IMG/VR virus record: IMGVR_UViG_3300049793_000100
Span: 1 to 44,930 of that record
DNA length: 44,930 nucleotides
Source of the DNA: a virus
Direction: 5' to 3' (one strand)
Of the stretch, positions 14,900 to 23,597 are shown piece after piece (position 1 is the stretch's first letter; each line of letters starts with the position of its first letter). Both the position numbers and the translations under genes were made by a program. Below the pieces are notes generated by a model that had not been told where the DNA came from, ran no database searches, and saw nothing but the letters and a program-made list of their open reading frames with translations.

Positions 14900-15943
14900 A
14901 TGAATCCAATCCTGCAAGCACTGATGCAACAGGCGGGTATCCACTTTATGGGGGTCAATCCTGATTTCCAAGTGGACCGCGCCGCCAGCTCGCTGCGCGT
15001 TGCGCAAGACGGCTTCGCGTGCGATGCGCAACCGTCGCTGATCACCGTCAGCAATTCCGGCATCCCGGCCTTTCTCTCGACCTTCGTCGACCCAAAGCTG
15101 ATCGAAGTTCTTGTGGCGCCGATGAAGGCCGCAGAAATCGTCGGCGATGAAGTCAAAAAGGGCGATTGGGTCACCGAAACGGCCATGTTCACCATGATCG
15201 AATCGACCGGCGAAGTTTCCACCTATGGCGACTACAGCGAGAACGGTTCGACCGGCGTGAACAGCAATTTCCCGCAACGCCAGTCGTACCACTATCAAAC
15301 CATGTCGCAATGGGGCGAAAAGGAACTGGAACGCGCCGGCCTGGCCAAGATCGACTATGCAAACCGCATCAACATTGCGGGCGTGCTGACCCTGAACAAG
15401 TACCAGAACAAAACGTACTTTTTCGGCGTCGACGGCCTGCAAAACTACGGCTTGCTGAACGATCCAAACTTGCCTGCCGCGATCACCCCGACCGTCAAGA
15501 CGGCCGGCGGTACTGGCTGGACCAACGCGACCGCGCTGGAAGTCCTGGCCGACGTGGGCAAGATGTATCGCCAAGCTCAGGTGCAAGCCGATGGCATGAT
15601 CGACCTCGATACCGTCATGACCCTGGCCATGTCGCCGCTGTCGGAAGTCGCTTTGACCAAGACCACCGAATTCAACGTCAACGTTGCGGACCTCTTGAAA
15701 AAGAACTATCCGAATCTGACGGTGAAAACGGCGCCCGAGTACAGCACCGTTTCGGGCGAGCTGGTGCAACTGATCGTGCCAGAACTGGAAGGCCAGCGCA
15801 CCGCGTCGTGTGCCTTTACCGAAAAGATGCGCGCGCATCCTATCGTTGTCGGTACTTCGAACTTCAAACAGAAGAAATCGCAAGGCACCTGGGGCACGAT
15901 CATCTATCGGCCGTTCCTCATCACTTCGATGATTGGCGTGTAA
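14900..15943 (+). CDS. Major capsid protein (DUF2184-like)
   Basis: The 347-residue protein shows ASSLRVAQDGFACDAQPSLI, IPAFLSTFVDPKLIEVLVAP, KKGDWVTETAMFTMIESTGE, YHYQTMSQWGEKELERAGLA and LTLNKYQNKTYFFGVDGLQN. These are typical of the HK97-fold DUF2184/encapsulin-like major capsid proteins of myoviruses with a DUF3383 sheath. The end (GTWGTIIYRPFLITSMIGV) is the usual beta-strand close. It is followed by a terminator, consistent with high-level expression. Confidence 0.9.
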   Translation: MNPILQALMQQAGIHFMGVNPDFQVDRAASSLRVAQDGFACDAQPSLITVSNSGIPAFLSTFVDPKLIEVLVAPMKAAEIVGDEVKKGDWVTETAMFTMIESTGEVSTYGDYSENGSTGVNSNFPQRQSYHYQTMSQWGEKELERAGLAKIDYANRINIAGVLTLNKYQNKTYFFGVDGLQNYGLLNDPNLPAAITPTVKTAGGTGWTNATALEVLADVGKMYRQAQVQADGMIDLDTVMTLAMSPLSEVALTKTTEFNVNVADLLKKNYPNLTVKTAPEYSTVSGELVQLIVPELEGQRTASCAFTEKMRAHPIVVGTSNFKQKKSQGTWGTIIYRPFLITSMIGV

Positions 15944-15956
15944 GTTGTAAGCAAAC

Positions 15957-15983
15957 CGCCGGGGGCTTCGGTCCCCGGTTTTA
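15957..15983 (+). terminator. Terminator after the major capsid gene
   Basis: CCGGGG (15959-15964) pairs with CCCCGG (15973-15978) around GCTTCGGT, followed by TTTTA. It probably allows partial read-through to the neck genes so that capsid mRNA is more abundant. Confidence 0.75.
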
Positions 15984-16007
15984 TTCCCTGGAGAGGAAAC
16001 CAACATC

Positions 16008-16355
16008 ATGGCTACGAAAAAAGACAGCACTACCCATTACATTATCGGCTGCCGCCTGCCGACTGGCATCATTCTCGAACACCCGATGCAGCCGAAAAAA
16101 ACCATCACGCTCGATGGCCTGAATCGCATCAAGATTCTTGGTGCCGGCTACGCGACCACGCCTGTCGACGCTGACTTCTGGGAACACTGGAAGATGGTCC
16201 ACAAGGATTTCCCGGCGATGAAAACCGGCGCCATTTTCGAAGCCGGCACCGTCGAGGATGCCGCAGCCGTGGCCGCCGATCTGGCGAAAGAGAAAACCGG
16301 CTTCGAGAAAATGCCGCAAAAAGCGCAGGGCATCAAGTCGGCAAAAGAGGACTGA
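16008..16355 (+). CDS. Conserved head-neck region protein, unknown
   Basis: 115 residues with TITLDGLNRIKILGAGYATT and VDADFWEHWKMVHKDFPAMK, then an Ala/Lys-rich tail. Proteins with this core occur between capsid and head-completion genes in related myoviruses. The role is not known; a small virion or assembly protein is likely from position. The start has GAGAGG upstream. Confidence 0.6.
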   Translation: MATKKDSTTHYIIGCRLPTGIILEHPMQPKKTITLDGLNRIKILGAGYATTPVDADFWEHWKMVHKDFPAMKTGAIFEAGTVEDAAAVAADLAKEKTGFEKMPQKAQGIKSAKED

Positions 16356-16359
16356 TATC

Positions 16360-16758
16360 ATGACCATCGTCGTTTTCAATCCGGCGGCGTTTAAAGCCCG
16401 CTACCCGGAATTCGCCAGTGTGGCCGATGCCACGCTCGCGCTCTATTTCCCGGAAGCGGGCTTGTATCTGTCGAATACCGATGTCAGTCCGGTGCAAGAT
16501 ATCCCGCGCCGCACGATGTACCTAAACATGATCGTCGCCCACATTGCCGCGATGTCGGGCATCACCTCGGCAGACGGTCAGCCGCGCCCCGTGGGCCGCG
16601 TATCGCAGGCCGCCGAGGGTTCGGTATCGGCATCGTTCGAATACCTCACGCCAGGCATGGCCGCATGGTTCGCACAGACCACCTACGGCGCCGCCTTCTG
16701 GCAGGCTACAAGCAGCTTGCGCGGCATGCGGTATATCTGTCAGCCTACGGTCTACTGA
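16360..16758 (+). CDS. Head completion adaptor (DUF4054 family)
   Basis: ATG 16360 was chosen (the frame is open upstream into the previous gene). The 132-residue protein begins VFNPAAFKARYPEFASVADA and contains YLNMIVAHIAA and GRVSQAAEGSVSASFEY, ending TYGAAFWQATSSLRGMRYI. This matches the DUF4054 / gp6-like adaptor proteins that sit under the portal and connect head to neck. Gene order agrees. Confidence 0.85.
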   Translation: MTIVVFNPAAFKARYPEFASVADATLALYFPEAGLYLSNTDVSPVQDIPRRTMYLNMIVAHIAAMSGITSADGQPRPVGRVSQAAEGSVSASFEYLTPGMAAWFAQTTYGAAFWQATSSLRGMRYICQPTVY

Positions 16759-16760
16759 TC

Positions 16761-17216
16761 ATGGTCACGCGCACGCTACAGGGCACCGACGCCGTTATGC
16801 GTGCGCTGCAAAAAATCGCCGAGCGGATGGGCGGCGCGGTCGAAGTGGGGTTCATGTCGAACGCCACTTACCCGGACGGGACGCCCGTTGCTGCTGTCGC
16901 CTACTGGAACGAATTTGGCAAGGGGAACGAGAACGGGGAATTCCAGCCCCCTCGTCCATTCTTCCGGCGCATGATCGCCAAAGAGTCGGGCACCTGGCCG
17001 CAGAAAATGGCGCGGCTCGCAAAGGCCACGAATTACGATGGCCCGCGCGTGCTGGCGCTGATGGGCGAGGATATCAAAGGCGCCCTGCAGCAAAGTATCA
17101 ATGATTTCTCGTCGCCGGGCCTCAAGGCAAGCACCGTCGCGGCAAAAGGATTTGCGAAACCCCTTATCGACACTTCGCATATGCTCAACTCGATTACTTA
17201 CAAGGTGGAACCATGA
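16761..17216 (+). CDS. Head-tail joining protein (HK97 gp10-like)
   Basis: 151 residues from ATG 16761. Recognisable parts are AVEVGFMSNATYPDGTPVAA, YWNEFGKGN, PPRPFFRRMIAKE and KPLIDTSHMLNSITYKV. The pattern VAxxNEFG...PPRPFFR...PLIDTGxMxxSI is the signature of gp10-like/neck stopper proteins. It overlaps the next gene by ATGA. Confidence 0.85.
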   Translation: MVTRTLQGTDAVMRALQKIAERMGGAVEVGFMSNATYPDGTPVAAVAYWNEFGKGNENGEFQPPRPFFRRMIAKESGTWPQKMARLAKATNYDGPRVLALMGEDIKGALQQSINDFSSPGLKASTVAAKGFAKPLIDTSHMLNSITYKVEP

Positions 17217-17431
17217 AAAACATTTACGCTTATACCGACATCAGCGGCCCGAACCCTGGCTATATCTCGGTCAACGAACAAGACGACGGCACAGTAAGCG
17301 TATCCGTGCGCACGCGCGGCGCCAACAACGCTTCGTTTATCGCGCTGACCCCTGACCAAGCGGACGCCCTCGGCGCTGCCCTGACGCCCTCCCCCGTGGC
17401 CGCCAAACCGGCACCTATCAAAGCGAAGTAA
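17213..17431 (+). CDS. Unknown small protein in neck region, 72 aa
   Basis: It begins in an ATGA overlap. The sequence (NIYAYTDISGPNPGYISVNE ... ALTPDQADALGAALTP) looks like a small beta domain with a Pro/Ala-rich tail. No family recognised; the position suggests a minor structural or assembly factor. Confidence 0.6.
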   Translation: MKNIYAYTDISGPNPGYISVNEQDDGTVSVSVRTRGANNASFIALTPDQADALGAALTPSPVAAKPAPIKAK

Positions 17432-17433
17432 TC

Positions 17434-17805
17434 ATGGACTTGCGCAGCATCGCCAATAGCGTTTCGTCGACGGTGAATCCGAATATTTCGGTCATCGTCC
17501 GGCGTTCGTCCGGCTACACCATTGGCGCGGGCCGCAAGCAAGTGCCAGCCTATGCGGCCGACGTATCCGGCCCCGCACAGATGCAAGCGCTCGACAGCAA
17601 AGACCTCAAGCAACTGGACGGCCTGAACATTCAAGGCACCATTCGTGCGCTCTACTTGCGCGGCACCCTGGCCGGCGTCGTGCGCCCCGACAGCACGGGC
17701 GGCGACTTGGTGCTGATCGGCGCCGAAACGTGGCTTGTCGTCAAGGTGCTGGAATCTTGGCCGAGCTGGACGAAAGCCGCCATCGCACTCCAAGGGGGCA
17801 ATTGA
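17434..17805 (+). CDS. Neck/tail-terminator region protein
   Basis: 123 residues with VNPNISVIVRRSSGYTIGAG, PAQMQALDSKDLKQLDGLNI and GGDLVLIGAETWLVVKVLES. The same pattern is conserved between gp10-like and sheath genes in DUF3383-type myoviruses. It probably is a head-closure or tail-completion component. Assignment rests on gene order and remembered family pattern. Confidence 0.65.
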   Translation: MDLRSIANSVSSTVNPNISVIVRRSSGYTIGAGRKQVPAYAADVSGPAQMQALDSKDLKQLDGLNIQGTIRALYLRGTLAGVVRPDSTGGDLVLIGAETWLVVKVLESWPSWTKAAIALQGGN

Positions 17806-18305
17806 TGTATACCGTCAGCATCACCGAAGATGATGTAGTCGAAGCGCTGGCCGTGTTCCTGCAGCCGTTCTGTGGGGCTTCGACCATCGCCCGGACCCAA
17901 GTCAATCGCGTGGCCATGCCGCCTTCGCCGTGCGTAATGCTGACACCAATTCTCACGGTCGATTTGTCGACGCCCATCGTCACAAACGACGACGTGGCCG
18001 AAACGAGCGACATTCGCGCGCCTGCTCGCATTGATGTCCAAATTGATTTTTATGGTCCGACCGCTGCCGATTTCTGCAAGGCGACCAAGGGCGTTTGGCG
18101 CACCTCGTACGCAACCGACCAATTCCCGAGCGGGATAAAACCGCTTTATTGTGACGATGGCCGCAATTCGCCGTTGGTCACGGGTGAGGAGCAATATGAA
18201 AGCCGTTGGACGTTGACGGCTTCTATGCAATACAATCCTGATGTAACCGTACCCCAGCAATCAGCGGAAGAACTGGCGGCTTCGGTAATTCAGGCAGACA
18301 GCTAA
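17805..18305 (+). CDS. Neck protein, tail terminator-like (LIC_12616-type)
   Basis: ATG 17805 overlaps the previous stop (TGATG). The 166-residue product has TQVNRVAMPPSPCVMLTPIL, IDVQIDFYGPTAADFCKATK and a C-terminal strand YESRWTLTASMQYNPDVTVP. This fits the phage neck terminator family of contractile phages (LIC_12616-type proteins), which cap the tail tube and sheath. It is followed directly by the sheath. Confidence 0.7.
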   Translation: MYTVSITEDDVVEALAVFLQPFCGASTIARTQVNRVAMPPSPCVMLTPILTVDLSTPIVTNDDVAETSDIRAPARIDVQIDFYGPTAADFCKATKGVWRTSYATDQFPSGIKPLYCDDGRNSPLVTGEEQYESRWTLTASMQYNPDVTVPQQSAEELAASVIQADS

Positions 18306-18325
18306 CAATTAACATAGGTGAAATC

Positions 18326-19807
18326 ATGACAATTCCAGCAAGCGACATTGTTACCGTCAACCCCGGTGTCATCGGCGCGGGCGGTAATCCGCTGGCGCTG
18401 AATGGCGTTATCCTTTCCAAAAATACGCTGCTGCCTGCTCATGGCGTGCAGTCGTTTGCCAGCGCTGACGCCGTGTCGAATTTCTTCGGCCCTTCGTCGA
18501 CGGAATATGCATTGGCACAGACCTACTTTCTCGGCTTCGATAATTCCACGCTCAAGCCGGGTCTGATCTACTTCGCGCCGTATGCCGATGTCGCCCGCGC
18601 CGCGTGGCTGCAATCGGGTAGCCTGGCGGCGCTGAGCTTGACCGCGCTGCAAGCGCTGACTGGCGTGCTGACCCTGAGCGTCGACGGGACGCCGATCACT
18701 TCGAGCACTATCAACCTGTCGGCAGCGGCCAGCTTCAGCGCAGCGGCCACGCTCATCGCAGCGGGCTTCAGCGGGGGCGGCGCACCTACTTGCGCATGGA
18801 ACGCGGTCAATAGCACTTTCACGCTGACCAGTCCGACGACCGGCGCGACGTCGACCATTACCGCAGCAACGGGCACTTTGTCGGCCGGCCTGAAATTCAC
18901 TGTTGCGACTGGCGCCATTCTCTCGCAAGGTGCAGCTATCGATACGCCAGCGAGCGCGATGGATAACGTCAAAGCGTCCACGCAAAATTGGGTCGATTTC
19001 ACGACGATGTGGGAGCCGAATCTGGCCGCTAAAGAACTGTTCGCCGTCTGGACGAATGCGCAGAATCAGCGCTACGCCTATATTGCTTGGGACAGCGACG
19101 CGCAGGCGATCATCAACGGGTCGACTACCAATTTCGGCGCTGTCGCAAAGGCGCTTGCCTACGATGGTGTTGTGCCGGTTTACAACACGGCAGCGCTGGC
19201 CGTGTTCGTCCTGGGCACTGTGGCATCCATTGACTTTGCCAGCTTGAACGGGCGCATTACTGGCGCGTTTAAGTCGCAAAGCGGCTTCGAGCCGACTGTT
19301 ACCGATCAGCAGATTTCGGCGAACCTGTTGGCCAATGGTTACAGCTTCTACGGCTCGTATGCCACAGCGAATGACCATTTCAATTTCCTTTATAACGGGC
19401 AGATGTCCGGCAAATGGAAATGGCTCGATACCTTTGTCAATCAGGTCTACATGAACTCGCAATTCCAGCTCGCGCTGTTGTCGCTGCTGACTGCCGTTCG
19501 GTCGATCCCGTATAACGAATCGGGCTATTCGCTGATCCGCGCCGCGATGATCGACCCGATCACGGCCGCCCTCAACTTCGGCGGCATCCGGGCGGGCGTC
19601 ACGCTGTCGGCCTCGCAGAAAGCGCAAGTCAATCAAGCGGCCGGCCTGAACGTGTCGACCATCATCGAGCAGCAGGGCTATTATCTGCAAATTCTCGACC
19701 CTGGCGCCCAAGTGCGCGGCAATCGCGGCACGCCAGTTGTCAATTTCTGGTACACCGATGGCGGCGCGGTTCAGAAAATCACCGTCGCATCTATCGATAT
19801 CATCTAA
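18326..19807 (+). CDS. Tail sheath protein (DUF3383)
   Basis: The 493-residue product carries the DUF3383 pattern: GGNPLALNGVILSKNTLLPA, TYFLGFDNSTLKPGLIYFAP, WVDFTTMWEPNLAAKELFAV, YSFYGSYATANDHFNFLYNG and QVYMNSQFQLALLSLL, ending GTPVVNFWYTDGGAVQKITV. DUF3383 proteins are contractile sheaths, so this phage is a myovirus. The region between residues 100 and 200 is a beta-rich insertion like those exposed on sheath surfaces. Confidence 0.9.
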   Translation: MTIPASDIVTVNPGVIGAGGNPLALNGVILSKNTLLPAHGVQSFASADAVSNFFGPSSTEYALAQTYFLGFDNSTLKPGLIYFAPYADVARAAWLQSGSLAALSLTALQALTGVLTLSVDGTPITSSTINLSAAASFSAAATLIAAGFSGGGAPTCAWNAVNSTFTLTSPTTGATSTITAATGTLSAGLKFTVATGAILSQGAAIDTPASAMDNVKASTQNWVDFTTMWEPNLAAKELFAVWTNAQNQRYAYIAWDSDAQAIINGSTTNFGAVAKALAYDGVVPVYNTAALAVFVLGTVASIDFASLNGRITGAFKSQSGFEPTVTDQQISANLLANGYSFYGSYATANDHFNFLYNGQMSGKWKWLDTFVNQVYMNSQFQLALLSLLTAVRSIPYNESGYSLIRAAMIDPITAALNFGGIRAGVTLSASQKAQVNQAAGLNVSTIIEQQGYYLQILDPGAQVRGNRGTPVVNFWYTDGGAVQKITVASIDII

Positions 19808-19818
19808 GGGGCAGGATC

Positions 19819-20256
19819 ATGGCAGACACCACTATCACCAGCGCTAATAGCGTTCTCACCTTGGTCATTGCCGGCCTGTTCCCTGCCCCCGTGCAGATGC
19901 ATGGCTACGCGACTGACAAGGCATTTACCACGGAAGCGCTCGACCTGGCCGAAGTGCAGATGGGCGTCGACGGTCGCATGACGGCAGGCTATACGCCGAT
20001 GCCAACCAAGCAGACCATCACCCTGCAGGCCGACAGCCCGAGCAAGGCCATTTTTACCGCGCTGATTCAGGCGATGAAGACGGCCCGCGAGGTCTATTAC
20101 ATTTCAGGTTCGCTGTCGCTGCCAAGCACCGGGGAAAGCTTCACGATGACGCGTGGCATTCTGACCAATGCCAAGCAAATTCCTGACGGTCAAAAAGTCC
20201 TGCAGCCGGTCGACTACGTCATCACGTGGGAAAGCGTGAACGCTGCGCCGCTGTAA
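19819..20256 (+). CDS. Tail tube protein (DUF3277)
   Basis: 145 residues with YATDKAFTTEALDLAEVQMG, MTAGYTPMPTKQTITLQADS and SFTMTRGILTNAKQIPDGQK. This is the DUF3277 family of tail tube proteins paired with DUF3383 sheaths. Position directly after the sheath is canonical. Confidence 0.9.
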   Translation: MADTTITSANSVLTLVIAGLFPAPVQMHGYATDKAFTTEALDLAEVQMGVDGRMTAGYTPMPTKQTITLQADSPSKAIFTALIQAMKTAREVYYISGSLSLPSTGESFTMTRGILTNAKQIPDGQKVLQPVDYVITWESVNAAPL

Positions 20257-20261
20257 CCATC

Positions 20262-20321
20262 AAGCCCCGTGCGCCGGCAGAAATGCCACCTGCGACCTCT
20301 CCCGCAGTGCGCGCGGGGCTT
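20262..20321 (+). repeat. Long-loop inverted repeat after tube gene
   Basis: AAGCCCCGTGCGC (20262-20274) pairs with GCGCGCGGGGCTT (20309-20321), 12 of 13 positions. The loop is 34 bases and no T-run follows, so it may attenuate transcription or protect the 3' end of sheath/tube mRNA rather than terminate. Confidence 0.6.
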
Positions 20322-20366
20322 CCCCAAAACTAGGAGAGGAAAAACGATTCGGAGAGGAATCAAATC

Positions 20367-20834
20367 ATGGCACGCAATACAGTAAATTACAAAGTCGCCG
20401 ACACCGGCCGAGACCTCGGCAAAGTTTTCGTACTGACCGAAATGGATGCGAGCCGCGCCGAGTCGTGGGCTTTGCGCGCCCTGCTCGCGCTGATGGCCAA
20501 TGGCGTCGACATGCCGCCAGGCTTCGAGAATACGGGCATGGCCGGCGTCGCACAGATGGGCCTCAAGGCACTGGCGGGGCTGCGCTGGGAAGTCGCCGCG
20601 CCCCTGCTCGAAGAAATGTGGTCATGCGTGCAGATCATGCCCGACCCCGGCAAACCGCATGTGGTCCGCAACCTGATCGAAAGCGACATCGAAGAGGTGA
20701 TGACGCGCGTTAAACTGCGCTCGGAAGTGTGGGAGCTGCACACGGGTTTTTCGATAGCCGGCGCCCTCTCGAAATCCGCCGCCTCCCCGGCGGTAGCGGC
20801 ACCGGCAGGGCGAAAAAGTTCGCGGAATATTTAA
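20367..20834 (+). CDS. Tail assembly chaperone, short form
   Basis: 155 residues (MARNTVNYKVADTGRDLGKV, MDASRAESWALRALLALMAN, HVVRNLIESDIEEVMTRVKL). This is the usual protein between tube and tape measure. It ends in an Ala-rich, then basic tail (AGRKSSRNI) that is the frameshift bypass product. It corresponds functionally to lambda gpG: it coats the tape measure during tail assembly and is absent from virions. Confidence 0.85.
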   Translation: MARNTVNYKVADTGRDLGKVFVLTEMDASRAESWALRALLALMANGVDMPPGFENTGMAGVAQMGLKALAGLRWEVAAPLLEEMWSCVQIMPDPGKPHVVRNLIESDIEEVMTRVKLRSEVWELHTGFSIAGALSKSAASPAVAAPAGRKSSRNI

Positions 20835-20986
20835 ACATTCCTCCGATCATCGGCACGTTGATATCTAAGCGCATCGCCACACTGCATCAGCTCCAAACGG
20901 TGTATGGTGTGCGGGACGCTTACGATTTATTGGAAATCAGCATGGTCGACGACTACAATAGCGCATTAGCCAACCAGCAGGAATAA
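20367..20986 (+). CDS. Tail assembly chaperone, -1 frameshifted long form
   Basis: A -1 slip at the run CGAAAAAG (20811-20818) lets Lys-AAA re-pair one base back, giving a product of about 206 residues: join of 20367-20816 with 20816-20986. The added part reads AKKFAEYLNIPPIIGTLISK and LHQLQTVYGVRDAYDLLEIS, which is the typical T-domain of these chaperones and has no convincing start of its own. This is the lambda G/GT arrangement. The exact slip codon is inferred from the A-run; the domain continuation is seen directly. Confidence 0.85.
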
Positions 20987-20990
20987 TTGT

Positions 20991-22841
20991 ATGCCGACGA
21001 TCATCGATAGCTTGCTCGTAAAATTCGGAATGGACGACACCGAATTTCGTCGCGGCCAGGACAACGTCGACAAGCGCCTCAAGACCGCCGGCAAGACCGC
21101 CGATGAGACCGGCAAGAAACTGAAAAAGACCGGCGCCGATGCTAAGGAAGGTTTCGACAAGGCCGCATCGAGTGCTGTCAAGTTCCTGGCCATCATCGGC
21201 GGTACGATGGCTATCAAGAATTTCATTTCCCAGCAAATCGAAGCGGCGGCAGCGCTTGATCGCCTATCGAAAAATCTCGATCAGAACGTGTCGACAATTT
21301 CGGCCTGGTCGAACGCAACCGAGATTGCGGGCGGCACTGCGGCCGGCCTGCAGGGCACAATGGAAATGCTTAGTCGTTCGCAGACAGAATTGATGCTCAC
21401 GGGGCAATCGGGCCTGATCCCCTATTTCTCTGCCCTCGGTCTCTCGATGGCTGATGCGCAAGGCAAGGCAAAGCCCGTCGACGAAATCCTGCTGTCGCTG
21501 GCTGACAAGTTCGCGCGCATGGATCGTCCGACTGCGAACAACATGGGCAAGATGATGGGCATCGATCCGGGCACAATGAATTTGCTGCTCCGAGGCCGTG
21601 GCGAAGTCGAAATGATGATTCGGCGCCAGAAGGAATATACGGCGGTCACCAAAAATCAGGCCGAGGCTGCCACGCGCGTGCGCGAGCTGATCGTAAAAAG
21701 TCGCCAAGATTTCGAGGCGTTCGGCCGGCGCTTGATGGATATGGCAATGCCGGCGCTTGAAAAACTCTTTCAGGCATTCGACGCCATCGGCAATTGGATG
21801 CACGAAAACAGCGAATTTGTACAAATTTTCCTCGGCATTGTGGCCGCCGGCCTGGTAGCGATTGGCCTTGCCGTGACCCCGATCAATCTTGCGGCCGTTG
21901 CTGTCTTGGCGCTGGCTGCTGGTATCGCGCTGCTCTATCAAGATTACCTGACCTTCAAGCGCGGTGGCGATAGCCTGATCGATTGGGGTAAATGGGAACC
22001 TGGCTTTAAGGCGGCAGGGTTTGCGATCAAATGGATTCGGGGGCTTATCGGGGATTTGGTCTATCGTGCCGTCGCGGCGGCCGACATCCTGGGGGCCGTG
22101 TGGAATCGTGATTGGAAGCGCGCAAAGTTCGCTTTTGAAGAATTTAAAAACGGCACTGGTCCGGGGGCGTATGCCGAGCCCGACGCGCCGACTGCCACAG
22201 GGGGTGCGACAAAACCAGCAGCCGGCGGGGGCGATTCCGAGGCCAAAGCCCGTGCGTACTTTCAGGCGCAAGGCTGGACCAAAGAGCAGGCCGCAGGGCT
22301 GGCCGCCAACATCAAGACCGAATCGGACTTTTCACCAAGTGCTGTCGGCGATAGTGGCCAGGCGTACGGCCTCGCGCAGTGGCACCCTGATCGCCAGGCG
22401 GAATTTAAAAAGAAGTTCGGCAAGGATATCAAAGGATCGAGTCTTGAAGACCAATTGGCCTTCATGCATTACGAGCTGACGGCTGGCAATGAACAGGGCG
22501 CGGGCAACCGGCTGAAAAAGGCCACGAGCGCCGCCGACGCCGCCGGCACAGTCTCCCGATACTACGAGCGCCCGAGGGATGCGGACGGCGAGGCCGCCAA
22601 ACGGGGCGCCCTGGCTTCGCGCATGCTGGCGGGCATTCCGGGCGCCTCAAGTGCTGCCGCAGGCGCAGGGGCCGCGCAAACGGCTTCGGCGGGCCGCCCT
22701 GCCGGCAACAACAGCATTGAGAACCATATCGGCGAAGTGAAAATTTATACAGCGGCCACGGATGCGCCAGGCATCGCCAAAGATATGGGTAAGTCCATGG
22801 ACTACCTTTTTACCGCAAATGCTAACTACGGGCTATTCTGA
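20991..22841 (+). CDS. Tape measure protein with tail lysozyme domain
   Basis: 616 residues. The N-terminal coiled-coil (DSLLVKFGMDDTEFRRGQDN, then Lys/Asp heptads) is followed by FLAIIGGTMAIKNFISQQIE and a hydrophobic stretch near residues 280-316. The C-terminal domain (about 415-545) reads ARAYFQAQGWTKEQAAGLAA, IKTESDFSPSAVGDSGQAYG and LAQWHPDRQAEF, the phage tail lysozyme family, with Glu in TESDF (about residue 444) the expected acid. It sets tail length and probably opens peptidoglycan during DNA entry. By the usual 1.5 angstrom per residue rule the tail would be about 90 nm. Confidence 0.9.
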   Translation: MPTIIDSLLVKFGMDDTEFRRGQDNVDKRLKTAGKTADETGKKLKKTGADAKEGFDKAASSAVKFLAIIGGTMAIKNFISQQIEAAAALDRLSKNLDQNVSTISAWSNATEIAGGTAAGLQGTMEMLSRSQTELMLTGQSGLIPYFSALGLSMADAQGKAKPVDEILLSLADKFARMDRPTANNMGKMMGIDPGTMNLLLRGRGEVEMMIRRQKEYTAVTKNQAEAATRVRELIVKSRQDFEAFGRRLMDMAMPALEKLFQAFDAIGNWMHENSEFVQIFLGIVAAGLVAIGLAVTPINLAAVAVLALAAGIALLYQDYLTFKRGGDSLIDWGKWEPGFKAAGFAIKWIRGLIGDLVYRAVAAADILGAVWNRDWKRAKFAFEEFKNGTGPGAYAEPDAPTATGGATKPAAGGGDSEAKARAYFQAQGWTKEQAAGLAANIKTESDFSPSAVGDSGQAYGLAQWHPDRQAEFKKKFGKDIKGSSLEDQLAFMHYELTAGNEQGAGNRLKKATSAADAAGTVSRYYERPRDADGEAAKRGALASRMLAGIPGASSAAAGAGAAQTASAGRPAGNNSIENHIGEVKIYTAATDAPGIAKDMGKSMDYLFTANANYGLF

Positions 22842-22842
22842 T

Positions 22843-23595
22843 ATGCCAACAATCCCTTTTCCGAACGTGCCCAAGCTGCCAGGCGTGCCGGCCATTCCGC
22901 GTTCACCCAAGTTCCCGCCAAAGCTGCAAGCAGTGCTGGGGGTTATTCAAGGCGCCCTATGGAATGTGCTGCAGGTTCAAACCCAATGGGGCATCTTCGA
23001 TGCGAAGGGTAAGGCGCTGGCCGACCCTCGCAAATTTCAGGGGCTCGCGGGCAAGCTGCTCAATTCATTGGGCGGCACGAGCTATTCGACCGGCGCTGTC
23101 GATTTCAGCAAAGAAACCAAGGTTAGTGATTTCCCGCTTGAGCGTGGCGGCTTCGCCAATTACAACAAAGTGGAAATGCCGGCCGCACCGCTCGTAACCC
23201 TGTGCATGGGCGGCAGCGAAAAGGACCGCAAAAAATTCCTTGATGCGATTGACGCCGCATGCTTGTCGACGGACATGTACAGCGTCGTGACGCCCGAAGT
23301 AACGTATATCGGCTACAGCATCGAGCGGTACAGCTACCAGCGCCGGAACTCGCACGGCGCAACCCTGCTGATTGTGGAAATCTCATTGAAGGAAATCCGC
23401 GAAGTGTCGGCGCAATACTCTGTTGTTGATCGGGGCGCCATCGAAACGCCGAAGGATGCCGGCGCCACCCCGCAGGTCGACAACGGTAAGGTGCAGGCGG
23501 TCACGCCGAACAAATCGACTTTGAAAAGCATTGCCGACAAACTGCCCGGTCTGGCCACGAAGGCGACAACGCTATTGCAAGGCGGGGGAGGCTGA
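22843..23595 (+). CDS. Dit-like tail/baseplate protein
   Basis: ATG 22843 follows the tape measure stop. The 250-residue protein contains VSDFPLERGGFANYNKVEMP, LVTLCMGGSEKDRKKFLDAI, YSVVTPEVTYIGYSIERYSY and LIVEISLKEIREVSAQYS. This is the Dit-like N-terminal domain found in myovirus tail proteins next to the plug gene. It likely forms part of the baseplate hub-tube interface. The C-terminus is a flexible Lys/Thr-rich tail. Confidence 0.75.
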   Translation: MPTIPFPNVPKLPGVPAIPRSPKFPPKLQAVLGVIQGALWNVLQVQTQWGIFDAKGKALADPRKFQGLAGKLLNSLGGTSYSTGAVDFSKETKVSDFPLERGGFANYNKVEMPAAPLVTLCMGGSEKDRKKFLDAIDAACLSTDMYSVVTPEVTYIGYSIERYSYQRRNSHGATLLIVEISLKEIREVSAQYSVVDRGAIETPKDAGATPQVDNGKVQAVTPNKSTLKSIADKLPGLATKATTLLQGGGG

Positions 23596-23597
23596 TC

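Noticed and set aside
14231-16030. 599-codon open frame on the minus strand opposite decoration and capsid genes
   Set aside because: Low-complexity Ala/Gly/Arg product arising from repeats on the other strand; the plus-strand major capsid gene is unambiguous.
20729-20815. Independent start for the T-domain gene at 20729
   Set aside because: No ribosome site, and the first 25 residues are a shadow of the upstream frame; frameshifting explains the arrangement better.
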